Shown one piece after another: positions 52,344-61,059 of a DNA stretch of 64,000 nucleotides (within the stretch, counting starts at the first letter, position 1; each line of letters starts with the position of its first letter). The DNA is taken from the NCBI GenBank assembly GCA_020636745.1, contig JACJXH010000008.1:1-64000 (forward strand), written 5' to 3'. The stretch is from Lentimicrobiaceae bacterium (lineage in GTDB: Bacteria; Bacteroidota; Bacteroidia; Bacteroidales; Lentimicrobiaceae). The translations under genes and the position numbers were made by a program. Under the pieces are notes generated by a model. That model saw nothing but the letters and a program-made list of their open reading frames with translations, made no database searches and was not told the origin of the DNA.

Positions 52344-53036
52344 ATGGAAGAAAATCAGGGAAAAACTCCGCTTTTTGAAGCCCTTCGTACTAAAGCATTG
52401 CTTAAGCAGGATGTGTATAAAAATACATTTACCTCATTCAGGCTGTTTAAAAGCATAGTACTGGAAATGGTCAATGAATATCAGGAGAAGTACAATGGAA
52501 ACCAGGTGTCCGTTCCATTCGAATTTCGCGATAGAAGCGAATTTGAATTTGAATTGAAGTTTGGGGGCGATGTGCTGATTTTTGTCATGCATTCAAATAT
52601 CTTTGAATTCTCACGCCTGCACGAGGTGATGAAAACAGTTTATATCAAGGAAGACATGGATAGATCCTACTGCGGGGTCATCAATATCTATAATTTCCTG
52701 GCCGATTCATTTAAATATAACCGGATGAACGATGTGGGTTATATGATTGGCAGAGTGTTCATCAACAAGGATTTGCATTACTTTATTGAAGGAAAACGCG
52801 AAATCGGGCTGTTGTTTAATAATTTTGCCTCATCGGTACTTACCAAAGAATCAGCTACGCAAATTATTGAATCCTCTATCGCTTATACTGTTAATTTTGA
52901 CTTGTTAACGCCTCCATATGAGGAAGTTAAGCAGGTTTCGGTGTATGAAATGCAAACTTCGTTAGACAATATGAAGCTGCCCACCGGCAAGCGGCTCGGG
53001 TTTCGGTTCCAGGGAGACCATGAAGATTTTAAATAA
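52344..53036 (+). CDS. Conserved hypothetical protein
   Basis: A 230-residue soluble protein without signal peptide. Seen: a helical start (PLFEALRTKALLKQDVYKNT), beta-rich middle (FEFRDRSEFEFELKFGGDVLIFVMHS) and an alternating C-terminal half ending LGFRFQGDHEDFK. I do not recognise a catalytic motif; homologues seem confined to Bacteroidota. The 43-residue longer frame at 52215 overlaps the preceding gene and lies upstream of the -7 box, so it is not used. Confidence 0.7.
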   Translation: MEENQGKTPLFEALRTKALLKQDVYKNTFTSFRLFKSIVLEMVNEYQEKYNGNQVSVPFEFRDRSEFEFELKFGGDVLIFVMHSNIFEFSRLHEVMKTVYIKEDMDRSYCGVINIYNFLADSFKYNRMNDVGYMIGRVFINKDLHYFIEGKREIGLLFNNFASSVLTKESATQIIESSIAYTVNFDLLTPPYEEVKQVSVYEMQTSLDNMKLPTGKRLGFRFQGDHEDFK

Positions 53037-53147
53037 TTTAATTTTTTTTTGAGCTGGTTTATTTGCTGTAAACCAATTAATTGTATTTGATTTTTTGTAG
53101 TTATAACAAGGATTTGCGAAAAAAAAGCAAAAAAAAATCAACGGAGA

Positions 53148-53178
53148 TTTGGAGGATAAAAAAATAGTTGTACATTTG
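53148..53178 (+). promoter_or_regulatory. Promoter of tRNA-Glu and rpsT
   Basis: TTTG (53148-53151), a 19-base spacer, TACATTTG (53171-53178): the best consensus match in the window. Confidence 0.75.
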
Positions 53179-53202
53179 CAGTCCTTAATCAAATGACCAA
53201 AT

Positions 53203-53274
53203 GGTCCGTTCGTCTAACGGTTAGGACGCCAGGTTTTCATCCTGGTAATAGGGGTTCGATTCCCCTACGGACTA
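53203..53274 (+). tRNA. tRNA-Glu (anticodon TTC)
   Basis: A 72-base cloverleaf: acceptor GGTCCGT/ACGGACT (one G-T pair), anticodon arm CCAGG-TTTTCAT-CCTGG, T arm with GGTTCGATTCC, discriminator A; no encoded CCA. rpsT starts 19 bases downstream and probably shares its transcript. Confidence 0.95.
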
Positions 53275-53293
53275 CTAACAAAGAAGTAAAAAA

Positions 53294-53548
53294 ATGGCAA
53301 ATCACAAATCGTCAATAAAGAGAATTAAAACCAACGATGCACGTCGCGTTCGTAACAGGTATTATGCAAAAACCATGCGCAATGCAGTTCGTAAATTCCG
53401 TGCACTGGATAACAAAACTGAAGCAGCTGAAAAACTTCCCAAGTTAGTTTCCATGATTGATAAACTTGCCAAAAAAACTGTTATTCATAAGAATAAAGCT
53501 GGCAATCTTAAATCAAAACTTACCCGTCTGGTAAATAAAATGGCTTAA
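53294..53548 (+). CDS. rpsT: 30S ribosomal protein S20
   Basis: An 84-residue basic protein: MANHKSSIKRIKTNDARRVRN at the start and KNKAGNLKSKLTRLVNKM at the end match S20, a three-helix primary 16S rRNA binder. It follows tRNA-Glu closely and is ended by a strong terminator. Confidence 0.97.
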   Translation: MANHKSSIKRIKTNDARRVRNRYYAKTMRNAVRKFRALDNKTEAAEKLPKLVSMIDKLAKKTVIHKNKAGNLKSKLTRLVNKMA

Positions 53549-53569
53549 TATTTTTTAAATTATATCTCA

Positions 53570-53598
53570 CCCTCGTACTTTTGTACGGGGGTTTTTTT
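53570..53598 (+). terminator. Intrinsic terminator of rpsT
   Basis: CCCTCGTAC (53570-53578) pairs with GTACGGGGG (53583-53591), loop TTTT, followed by seven T. Confidence 0.9.
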
Positions 53599-53645
53599 AT
53601 TTATGGAAATAGCCTAATTTAGCAGGAATTATTAACAATTGTTCA

Positions 53646-54344
53646 ATGGATGATTCATTGGTAAGGGTGCCAATCAGGCAGTGGGCAGAAGGAGATAAAC
53701 CCCGCGAGAAGCTGATTAAAAACGGAAAAGGTGTTCTGAGCGACGCTGAACTGATTGCCATTCTGCTCCGCTCCGGTTCGCGCGATAAGTCAGCGGTTGA
53801 GCTGGCCCGGCATATGCTGCAGCAGTGTAACAATGATCTTACAGTTTTGTCAAAACTCAGTGTTGATGATTTGATGAAATTTAAAGGAATAGGAGAGGCC
53901 AAAGCCTTAAGCATATTGGCTGCGCTTGAACTGGGCTTGCGCCGGCGCATTGCCGAAGTGCCGGTTAAGCAGGTCATCTCTTCTAGCCGCGATGCCTTCG
54001 AGCTCTTTTACCCAAACCTGGCCGACAGTTTATATGAGAGTTTCTGGATTTTGCTGTTGAACAGAGCTAACCGGAAAATCGCCATACAGAATATATCTGA
54101 AGGCGGACAGGCAGGCACCGTGGCCGATCCTAAAAAGATTTTTAAATTGGCGCTTGACCAAAATGCAGCTTCCATTATTTTATGTCACAACCATCCTTCG
54201 GGCAACCTTCAACCCAGTGATGCCGACAAGCAACTTACCCGCAAGCTTAAAGATGCAGGTTTAATGCTTGATTTGCCGGTATTGGATCATCTGATCATTG
54301 GTGACGACAAATATTTCAGCTTTGCTGATGAAGGGATTTTGTGA
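53646..54344 (+). CDS. radC: RadC family protein (JAMM/MPN domain)
   Basis: A 232-residue protein. Seen: an N-terminal helix-hairpin-helix-like region (LMKFKGIGEAKALSILAALE near 78-97) and the JAMM metal site LCHNHPSGNLQPSDADKQLT near 179-198. RadC was named for DNA repair, but its biochemical role is unproven. Confidence 0.92.
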   Translation: MDDSLVRVPIRQWAEGDKPREKLIKNGKGVLSDAELIAILLRSGSRDKSAVELARHMLQQCNNDLTVLSKLSVDDLMKFKGIGEAKALSILAALELGLRRRIAEVPVKQVISSSRDAFELFYPNLADSLYESFWILLLNRANRKIAIQNISEGGQAGTVADPKKIFKLALDQNAASIILCHNHPSGNLQPSDADKQLTRKLKDAGLMLDLPVLDHLIIGDDKYFSFADEGIL

Positions 54345-54366
54345 AATATTTGCTTAAAATTTAATT

Positions 54367-55518
54367 ATGATAAAGATTGTTACCATAATCGGGGCAAGGC
54401 CTCAGATTATCAAAGCTGCTGCACTTAGCCGCGCCATATCAGGGCATTTTGCCGATAAAATGAATGAAATAATTGTGCACACAGGGCAGCACTATGATGC
54501 CAATATGTCGCAGGTGTTTTTTGATGAGCTGGGTATTCCTGCTCCACATTATAATCTGGGCGTGGGAAGCGGCCTGCATGGACGGCAAACTGCGCTGATG
54601 ATCGAAGGGATTGAGAAAATTCTGCTTGAAGAGAAGCCTGATTTTCTTGTGCTTTATGGCGACACCAATTCAACTTTAGCCGGCGCTATAGCAGCATCTA
54701 AAATCCATGTTCCTATTGCCCATATTGAAGCAGGATTGCGTTCGTTTAACAAAAGTATGCCGGAAGAGATTAACAGGATTATGTGCGATCATGCTTCATC
54801 TTTGCTTTTTAGCCCTACTGAAACCGGCTTTCATAACCTGCTGAGGGAAGGCTTTATAAATAATCAGCTTCCGCCATTTTCAAGCGATCGCCCCGGGGTC
54901 TTTCATTGCGGCGATATTATGTACGATAACAGCCTGCACTTTGCTGCTCTGGCTCAAAAAAAATCTAAAATCCTCGAGAACTCCGGTTTGAAGGATGGGA
55001 AATATATATTGGCTACTATTCACCGCGATCATAATACCGATTTTCCTCAGCGGCTGAATGCCATTTTCAGCGCATTGGACCAAATCAGCCGGATGCATCA
55101 GGTTGAAATTGCCATGCCGCTTCATCCCCGTACATCAGCTTTACTTGATAAAAATCTGAACCATGGTGTGCTGACCTCCGTGCGGCAAAATAAGCTCATG
55201 AAAATTATGCCGCCTGTTTCTTTTCTGGATATGATTCAGCTTGAAAAAAACTCAGCCCTGGTTATGACAGATTCGGGTGGTGTGCAGAAAGAGGCCTACT
55301 TTTTTGGTAAGGCATGCGTTATTGCTCGTCCTGAAACGGAATGGACGGAGATTGTATCTGCTGGTGCCGGAGTAATTGCAGATGCAGATGAGAAATTACT
55401 GGTAGATTCCATTGCATTTTTCCTGAAAAACCCTCCTGTGCATTTCCCTGAGGTGTTTGGCGATGGAAATGCTGCCGGGTTTATTTGCAGTACAATTTTA
55501 AAAGCTGCTTCTGCATGA
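54367..55518 (+). CDS. wecB: UDP-N-acetylglucosamine 2-epimerase (non-hydrolysing)
   Basis: A 383-residue GT-B-fold epimerase interconverting UDP-GlcNAc and UDP-ManNAc for surface polysaccharide. Seen: GARPQIIKAAALSRAI at 9-24, HTGQHYDANMSQVFF near 38-52, LYGDTNSTLAGAI near 97-109, HIEAGLRSFNKSMPEEINR near 117-135, TIHRDHNTD near 217-225 and DSGGVQKEAYFFGK near 302-315. In the last motif the family typically has GGIQEEA, here slightly altered. Confidence 0.92.
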   Translation: MIKIVTIIGARPQIIKAAALSRAISGHFADKMNEIIVHTGQHYDANMSQVFFDELGIPAPHYNLGVGSGLHGRQTALMIEGIEKILLEEKPDFLVLYGDTNSTLAGAIAASKIHVPIAHIEAGLRSFNKSMPEEINRIMCDHASSLLFSPTETGFHNLLREGFINNQLPPFSSDRPGVFHCGDIMYDNSLHFAALAQKKSKILENSGLKDGKYILATIHRDHNTDFPQRLNAIFSALDQISRMHQVEIAMPLHPRTSALLDKNLNHGVLTSVRQNKLMKIMPPVSFLDMIQLEKNSALVMTDSGGVQKEAYFFGKACVIARPETEWTEIVSAGAGVIADADEKLLVDSIAFFLKNPPVHFPEVFGDGNAAGFICSTILKAASA

Positions 55519-55630
55519 GCTGAAAGTGAAAACTTATAGTGCAGGCCTGAAGCCTTTGTCATTCACATGGATGTGGTAATCTTTTTGTAAAAAAAAGCCC
55601 GCCATGGCTTTTGAATTCAAAATAAAGTTG

Positions 55631-55638
55631 TACTTTTG
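55631..55638 (+). promoter_or_regulatory. -7 box of the rpsF operon
   Basis: TACTTTTG, with TTTG at 55610-55613 (17-base spacer, slightly short). The context GTTGTAC-TTTTGCAGTCC resembles that of the rpsT promoter. Confidence 0.6.
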
Positions 55639-55686
55639 CAGTCCGTTTTAAAATTCATATTGAATTAATAATCAAACCTTAAAACC

Positions 55687-56052
55687 ATGTTGAAAAACTA
55701 TGAAACCGTTTTCATTATGACTCCCGTTTTGTCTGATGAACAGATGAAGGAAGCGGTTGGAAAATTTCAGAAATTACTGAAAGACAAGGGGGCTGAGATA
55801 GTCCACGAAGATCATTGGGGCTTACGTAAGTTTGCTTATCCTATTCAGAAAAAGACCTCAGGTTTTTATCATCTGATTGAATTTAAGTCAGAAGGTAGTG
55901 TAATCAATGATCTTGAAGTAGCCTTCAAGCGTGACGAGCGCATTTTACGCTTTTTAACTGTAGCCCTCGACAAACATGCCGTTGCCTACAACGAAAAGAA
56001 ACGCGTGAACAAAGCTGCTGCAGCCGTGGCCGAAACCAATACTGAAGCCTAA
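55687..56052 (+). CDS. rpsF: 30S ribosomal protein S6
   Basis: A 121-residue protein: YETVFIMTPVLSDEQM at the start, WGLRKFAYPIQKKTSGFYHL near 45-64 and RDERILRFLTVALDKH in the last third. First of the conserved rpsF-rpsR-rplI operon. Confidence 0.97.
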   Translation: MLKNYETVFIMTPVLSDEQMKEAVGKFQKLLKDKGAEIVHEDHWGLRKFAYPIQKKTSGFYHLIEFKSEGSVINDLEVAFKRDERILRFLTVALDKHAVAYNEKKRVNKAAAAVAETNTEA

Positions 56053-56079
56053 TCAGGTAAAATTTTAATTCATTAAACA

Positions 56080-56352
56080 ATGGCAAATCAACCTAATTCC
56101 GAAATAAAATACTTAACTCCGATTGCGGTCGATGTTAAGAAAAAGAAATACTGCCGTTTTAAAAAGAGCGGTATCAAGTATATCGACTATAAAGATGCTG
56201 ACTTCCTTATGAAGTTTGTAAATGAGCAGGGTAAAATTCTTCCCCGTCGTATTACAGGTACATCAACCAAATACCAGCGCAAGGTTGCGCAGGCGGTAAA
56301 AAGGGCCCGTCATATTGCCCTGATGCCTTACGTGGCTGATTTATTAAAATAA
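56080..56352 (+). CDS. rpsR: 30S ribosomal protein S18
   Basis: A 90-residue protein with the RRITGTSTKYQRKVAQAVKRA motif region and IALMPYV C-terminus. The spacing of 27 bases after rpsF and 13 before rplI supports the operon. Confidence 0.96.
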   Translation: MANQPNSEIKYLTPIAVDVKKKKYCRFKKSGIKYIDYKDADFLMKFVNEQGKILPRRITGTSTKYQRKVAQAVKRARHIALMPYVADLLK

Positions 56353-56365
56353 GGAGGAAAACACA

Positions 56366-56815
56366 ATGGAAGTCATTCTCAAAAAAGATATACCCAATCT
56401 GGGATACGCCACCGATATCATCAAGGTTCGTGATGGCTATGGTCGCAACTATCTTATTCCTCAGGGTCTTGCTATTCTTGCAACTGAGCCGAACAAGAAA
56501 ATGAATGCTGAAACTTTGAAACAAAAAGCATTTAAAGAAGAAAAGATTCGCAAAGAAGCTGAAGCAATGGTTAAACTGTTGGAAAACATTACAGTTAAAA
56601 TCGGCGCTAAAGTTGCTTCTACTGGTAAAATCTTTGGTTCAGTTAACTCATTGCAAATTGCTGAAGCCCTTAAAGCTCAATTTAATTACGATGTTGATCG
56701 TAAGAAAATTCATCTTGATGGCGATTCAGTAAAAGAAGTTGGCGAATACAAAGCAAAAGTAATGCTCCACAAAGGTGTTAGTGTTTTGGTTAACTTCGAA
56801 GTTTTTGCTGAATAG
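56366..56815 (+). CDS. rplI: 50S ribosomal protein L9
   Basis: A 149-residue two-domain protein: MEVILKKDIPNLGYATDIIK and DGYGRNYLIPQGLA (N-domain), a long connecting helix, then GKIFGSVNSLQIAEAL (C-domain). Preceded by a good ribosome-binding site (AAGGAGGAA), rare in this window. Confidence 0.97.
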   Translation: MEVILKKDIPNLGYATDIIKVRDGYGRNYLIPQGLAILATEPNKKMNAETLKQKAFKEEKIRKEAEAMVKLLENITVKIGAKVASTGKIFGSVNSLQIAEALKAQFNYDVDRKKIHLDGDSVKEVGEYKAKVMLHKGVSVLVNFEVFAE

Positions 56816-56846
56816 TTCCCCAAAATCTAAAATTCTTTATAATTTT

Positions 56847-56873
56847 AATCCCGGTTTATGACCGGGATTTTTT
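56847..56873 (+). terminator. Intrinsic terminator of the rpsF operon
   Basis: AATCCCGGT (56847-56855) pairs with ACCGGGATT (56861-56869), then TTTT. It ends only 11 bases before the next start codon. Confidence 0.85.
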
Positions 56874-56883
56874 ATGCTGAAAA

Positions 56884-57654
56884 ATGATTTCTAAAAACCA
56901 GTTAAAGTTTGTGAATGCGCTGAAACTTCATAAATTTCGTGAAGCAGAAGGGCTTTTTATTGCTGAAGGTATTAAACTTGTGGATGAATTGCTTCAAAGC
57001 AATTTTCAGATCAAACAAATTTTTGCTACCAGGCAATGGCTAGACGACGGTCATCTTCATGCTCAACGAAACCAAATTCAAGCGCAGGAGATTACTGATG
57101 CTGAACTGGAGCGGATAAGTTTGCTTAATTCACCCAATCAGGTACTGGCTGTTGCCGTAAAACCTGAGTATTTGCCCCTGCCCGATGTGCGTAAGGAATG
57201 GGTGTTATTGCTCGACCAGATAAAAGATCCGGGAAACCTGGGCACCATCATCAGAACTGCTGACTGGTTTGGTTTTCACAGGATTATTGCTTCACCCAAT
57301 AGTGTTGAGGTTTGGAATCCTAAAGTTGTACAGGCCAGTATGGGCTCTGTTTTCAGATTGCCCGTTCACTACCACGACTTAACTGAACTGCTGATGGAGT
57401 ATAATGGTAAAGTGCCTGTTTATGGAACTTTGCTCGAAGGAGTTGCGCCGGCAAGTGTAGCAATAAGCAAATATGGTATGGTTGTAGTGGGAAATGAATC
57501 TCATGGTATCTCTGAGGCTATCTTGCCTTTTATTACAACTAAGATTTCTATTCCGGCAGCTGCCGTGAGCAGTCAGGGTAGAGCCGAATCTTTAAATGCC
57601 TCTATCGCTACAGCTATTATTTGTTATGAAATCAGAAGACAGCATCCGGTTTAA
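56884..57654 (+). CDS. TrmH/SpoU-type RNA 2'-O-methyltransferase
   Basis: A 256-residue SPOUT enzyme: N-terminal L30e-like substrate-binding part (KLHKFREAEGLFIAEGIKLV near 14-33), then the trefoil-knot domain with DQIKDPGNLGTIIRTADWFG near 112-131, VVGNESHGIS near 201-210 and IPAAAVSSQGRAESLNASIA near 220-239. It methylates a ribose in rRNA (RlmB-like) or tRNA; which one cannot be told. Confidence 0.9.
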   Translation: MISKNQLKFVNALKLHKFREAEGLFIAEGIKLVDELLQSNFQIKQIFATRQWLDDGHLHAQRNQIQAQEITDAELERISLLNSPNQVLAVAVKPEYLPLPDVRKEWVLLLDQIKDPGNLGTIIRTADWFGFHRIIASPNSVEVWNPKVVQASMGSVFRLPVHYHDLTELLMEYNGKVPVYGTLLEGVAPASVAISKYGMVVVGNESHGISEAILPFITTKISIPAAAVSSQGRAESLNASIATAIICYEIRRQHPV

Positions 57655-57787
57655 TGAATCAATTTGTTTGTTAAATCGCAAACAACAATTGTCATTGTTT
57701 TTTGTTTTATTGATGGGATTAACAGCTTGCTTTAAAAGCTGCAAGAGGCAGCAAAAATGAACGAAACAACTTAATCATAAATATCAA

Positions 57788-57988
57788 ATGACTCTAAAAA
57801 TTGTACTGCTAACCATACTCATTGTCGGGCTTTCAATTGCCGGAATTGCGATTAAAATGTTTTTCAAAAAAGGGGGTGAATTCCGCAAATCATGTGGAAG
57901 TGTAGACCCTACCACCGGAATGAAAATAGGGTGCTCCTGCGGCGCAGGAGGTGAGGGAAACGGAAGTTGTAAGAATAAAGAAGATTAA
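57788..57988 (+). CDS. NqrM-like Cys-rich small membrane protein
   Basis: A 66-residue protein: one membrane helix (residues about 4-25) followed by a Cys-rich tail with KSCGS, GCSCGA and GSCKN, i.e. four cysteines at about 36, 49, 51 and 61. This layout, its size and its position next to apbE and the nqr operon match NqrM (DUF539-type), which is needed to mature the NqrD/NqrE metal site of Na+-NQR. Unlike the classical arrangement it is on the opposite strand, convergent with apbE, three bases from its stop. The assignment is an inference. Confidence 0.6.
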   Translation: MTLKIVLLTILIVGLSIAGIAIKMFFKKGGEFRKSCGSVDPTTGMKIGCSCGAGGEGNGSCKNKED

Positions 57989-57991
57989 TTT

Positions 57992-59014
57992 TTATTTTGT
58001 TGCGGGCGCTTCATTTTCGATGATTGCCAACAGCCCTTTACTGCCCCATGTTTTTAACTCATCATTTTTATCTGAGTAAATGATGTATGCTTCAAGTTCG
58101 GGATGCTGATCGAGAAAGGCTTTTGTTTTTTCAACACCCATTACCATAAATGCTGTTGCATAAGCATCTGCGGTCATACAATCATCAGCCAATACTGATA
58201 CGCTCAAGGCTGTGTGTTCTACCGGGAACCCTGTTTTAGGGTCGATGGTATGCGAATATCTTTTTCCATCCTTAATGATATATTTCCTGTAATTGCCCGA
58301 TGTTGCCAGCGCTTTATTTTCGAGTTTAACTACTGAATTCAGGGTTCTGGCCGCATCAGCATCTGCAGCGGGTTGCTCTATTCCAACTCTCCACAGCTCT
58401 TTTTTCGCTTTGGTGCCTTTAGCCAAGACTTCTCCTCCCACATCAATCAGGTAGTCTTGTATGCCTTTTGATTCAAGAATCTGACCAATCAAATCAGCTG
58501 AATACCCCTGCGCAATGGCATTAAAATCAATCATAATGTCGGGGTTTTTCTTCACAAGCTTGCCATTGATCAACTGCACATTTCTATAGTCAATCAGGGG
58601 CAGAATACTGTCAATTTTTGCTGAATCAAGTTTCATAGGGTCGGTAAAACCAAATCCCCAGGCATTGATAAGGGGCATAACGGTAATGTCAAAAGCTCCG
58701 TTGGTTTTGACCGAAACTTCCATTGCTTTATTAAAAACGGCTGTAAAATTATTGTCAGCAACCACATCCGTATCATTCCTGTTGAATCGTGAAATGATGG
58801 ATTGATTCAGGTAATTGGAAGCCGAATAGTCAAAAGCTTTAAAAAAACTATCAATAGAGGGTTGTAAATCCTGCTCTTCTTTGTCATAATATGTTATGGC
58901 ATAATATGTTCCCTGGGCAAGCCCGTTAATTTTAAATTCCTTTTTTGGGGTATGAGGGCCACATGACCATAAGGTAAAATTGATTAAAAAAAGAATAGAA
59001 AGGAACTTCTTCAT
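57992..59014 (-). CDS. apbE: FAD:protein FMN transferase (ApbE)
   Basis: A 340-residue lipoprotein (lipobox near WSCG, Cys18). Seen: GLAQGTYYAITYYDKEE near 32-48, DFSASNYLNQSIISRFN-like AMP region, AFDITVMPLINAWGFG near 118-133, MIDFNAIAQGYSADLIG near 165-181, DVGGEVLAKG near 195-204 and the C-terminal SHTIDPKTGFPV and SVLADDCMTADAYATAFMVM, the magnesium and FAD site. ApbE attaches FMN to threonines of NqrB and NqrC; the operon upstream encodes both. Confidence 0.92.
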   Translation of the reverse strand: MKKFLSILFLINFTLWSCGPHTPKKEFKINGLAQGTYYAITYYDKEEQDLQPSIDSFFKAFDYSASNYLNQSIISRFNRNDTDVVADNNFTAVFNKAMEVSVKTNGAFDITVMPLINAWGFGFTDPMKLDSAKIDSILPLIDYRNVQLINGKLVKKNPDIMIDFNAIAQGYSADLIGQILESKGIQDYLIDVGGEVLAKGTKAKKELWRVGIEQPAADADAARTLNSVVKLENKALATSGNYRKYIIKDGKRYSHTIDPKTGFPVEHTALSVSVLADDCMTADAYATAFMVMGVEKTKAFLDQHPELEAYIIYSDKNDELKTWGSKGLLAIIENEAPATK

Positions 59015-59076
59015 GGTGCTTGACTGATTGATAAATGTTGTTGGCTAAATTAGTTAAATATGAAACTGGTGATATT

Positions 59077-59108
59077 AAAAAACGCCCAAAATATTTTGGG
59101 CGTTTTTT
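59077..59108. terminator. Bidirectional terminator between nqrF and apbE
   Basis: A perfect 16-base palindrome (AAAAAACGCCCAAAAT with ATTTTGGGCGTTTTTT), with A and T tracts on both sides, placed after the nqrF stop and before apbE. It would end the nqr transcript and make apbE separately transcribed. Confidence 0.85.
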
Positions 59109-59130
59109 GAATGTAATGCGTTTAGGTTCT

Positions 59131-60375
59131 CTATCCGCCAAAGTCATCAAATGCAATATTCTCTTTGGGCACACCCAGGTTATCAAGCATTTTGAAAACA
59201 GCAGAGTTCATCATCGGGGGTCCGCAAAGGTAAAATTCAATTTCTTCCGGTTCGGGATGTTTGCTGAGATAATTGTCAAGAACTACCTGGTGAATAAATC
59301 CCTGGTAGCCAGTCCAGTTGTCTTCTGGAAGAGGTTCTGACAGGGCAATGTTGAATTTGAAATTCGGGAAGTTCTTTTCAATGGCTTCAAATTCATCATC
59401 GTAGAATACTTCACGTAAGGAACGGGCTCCGTACCAATAAGTTACTTTTCTGTCAGTTTTTTCGGTGTGAAACATATGGAATATCTGGGAGCGAAGAGGA
59501 GCCATGCCGGCACCACCCCCGATATAGAGCATTTCCTTTTTGGTAGGTTTAATATGAAATTCACCATAAGGCCCTGAAACCATTACTTTGTCGCCTGGTT
59601 TGCGCGAGAAAATATAAGATGAGCAGATTCCCGGGTTCACATTCATAAACTGATTTTTGGCTCTGTCCCAGGGTGGTGTTGCAATACGGATGTTGAGCAT
59701 TACAATATTTCCTTCGGCAGGGTGGTTGGCCATTGAATATGCCCTGTAAATTGGCTCAGGGTTTTTCATTTTTAAATTCCAGATATTGAGTTTGTCCCAA
59801 TCTTCACGGAATTTATCTTCAACAACTATGTCCTTGAAGTCAACATCGCACTTGGGAACATCAATCTGGATATAACCACCTGATTGAAAATCAAGTGTTT
59901 CGCCTTCGGGAAGTCTGACAACAAATTCCTTGATAAATGTGGCAACATTGCGGTTGCTAACCACTTCGCATTCCCACTTTTTAATGCCAAAAATTTCTTT
60001 GGGAATACTGATTTTGAGGTCTTCGCGCACTTTAACCTGGCAACCCAATCTCCAGTGGTTTTGTTGTTCTTTGCGTGTGAAATAGCCTTTCTCGGTAGGT
60101 AAAATTTCACCGGCTCCTTCAAATACCTGACATTTACACATGGCGCAGGTGCCTCCTCCTCCGCAGGCAGAGGGCAGAAAGATTTTTTCGGTAGCAAGTG
60201 TACTCAACAAGGTAGAACCTGGTTGAGCCTCAATTTCTTTTTCATCATTGATGGTAATTTTAACTTTACCCGGAGGGGTGAGTTTGGCGCGTACATAAAG
60301 GAGAACGCCAACCAAAAGAAGTATGATGGTTAAAAATACCACGATACTGATTAGTACAATCATTCCGGTTCCCAT
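59131..60375 (-). CDS. nqrF: Na+-NQR subunit F
   Basis: A 414-residue NADH-oxidising subunit. Seen: one N-terminal membrane helix (6-28), a [2Fe-2S] ferredoxin domain with SACGGGGTCAMCKC (Cys71, 77, 80) and GCQVKV (Cys112), the FAD motif RAYSMANHP near 211-219, NAD-site GGGAGMAPLRS near 286-296 and the NqrF-specific C-terminus AFDDFGG. It takes electrons from NADH and passes them to the FMN subunits. Confidence 0.97.
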   Translation of the reverse strand: MGTGMIVLISIVVFLTIILLLVGVLLYVRAKLTPPGKVKITINDEKEIEAQPGSTLLSTLATEKIFLPSACGGGGTCAMCKCQVFEGAGEILPTEKGYFTRKEQQNHWRLGCQVKVREDLKISIPKEIFGIKKWECEVVSNRNVATFIKEFVVRLPEGETLDFQSGGYIQIDVPKCDVDFKDIVVEDKFREDWDKLNIWNLKMKNPEPIYRAYSMANHPAEGNIVMLNIRIATPPWDRAKNQFMNVNPGICSSYIFSRKPGDKVMVSGPYGEFHIKPTKKEMLYIGGGAGMAPLRSQIFHMFHTEKTDRKVTYWYGARSLREVFYDDEFEAIEKNFPNFKFNIALSEPLPEDNWTGYQGFIHQVVLDNYLSKHPEPEEIEFYLCGPPMMNSAVFKMLDNLGVPKENIAFDDFGG

Positions 60376-60417
60376 ATCAGTTTTTTCTCAGTGTTAATTT
60401 AAAAATCAATTGAAGTT

Positions 60418-61035
60418 TTAGAGTTTAATTCCCATAAAACTCATAAATGCAATACCCATCAAACCTGTAATAATAAAGGTGATACCCAGTCCTCTTAGTG
60501 GCTTGGGTATATTTGAATAGCGTATTTTTTCACGGATTGCTGCAATAGCAACAATGGCAAGAAACCATCCGATGCCGCTGCCCAGACCGAATGCAGTTGC
60601 TTCAGCAATAGATTCGTAATCCCGTTCCTGCATAAAGAGAGAACCTCCCAGAATTGCACAGTTAACAGCAATGAGAGGGAGGAAAATTCCCAGCGAAGAA
60701 TAAAGGGTAGGGGAAAATTTCTCAATAATCATTTCAACCAGCTGAACCATGGATGCAATTACTGCGATGAACATGATAAAGCTTAGAAAGCTCAGATCTA
60801 CGTTGGCAAATTCACTGCCTAACCATGACAGGGCCCCTTCGCGAAGCAGGTAATTGTTGATAAGATAATCAACCGGGACGGTAATACCCAGAACAAAAAC
60901 AACCGCGATGCCCAGACCAACAGATGTTTTAACTGTTTTTGATACTGCCAGGTATGAACACATACCGAGGAAGTAAGCAAAAATCATGTTGTCAATAAAG
61001 ATGGATTTGACGAAAATATTTATCAGGTTTTCCAT
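60418..61035 (-). CDS. nqrE: Na+-NQR subunit E
   Basis: A 205-residue six-helix membrane protein. Seen: FLGMCSYLAVS near 23-33 and AVNCAILGGSLF near 122-133, the two conserved half-site cysteines that with NqrD build the metal centre in the membrane, and LAIVAIAAIREKIRYSNIP near 156-174. Paralogue of NqrD. Confidence 0.96.
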   Translation of the reverse strand: MENLINIFVKSIFIDNMIFAYFLGMCSYLAVSKTVKTSVGLGIAVVFVLGITVPVDYLINNYLLREGALSWLGSEFANVDLSFLSFIMFIAVIASMVQLVEMIIEKFSPTLYSSLGIFLPLIAVNCAILGGSLFMQERDYESIAEATAFGLGSGIGWFLAIVAIAAIREKIRYSNIPKPLRGLGITFIITGLMGIAFMSFMGIKL

Positions 61036-61059
61036 TTCTTGCAGGATAAAATAAAGTGA

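Noticed and set aside
59035..59340. 101-codon ORF between apbE and nqrF
   Set aside because: It crosses the bidirectional terminator and is antisense to nqrF.
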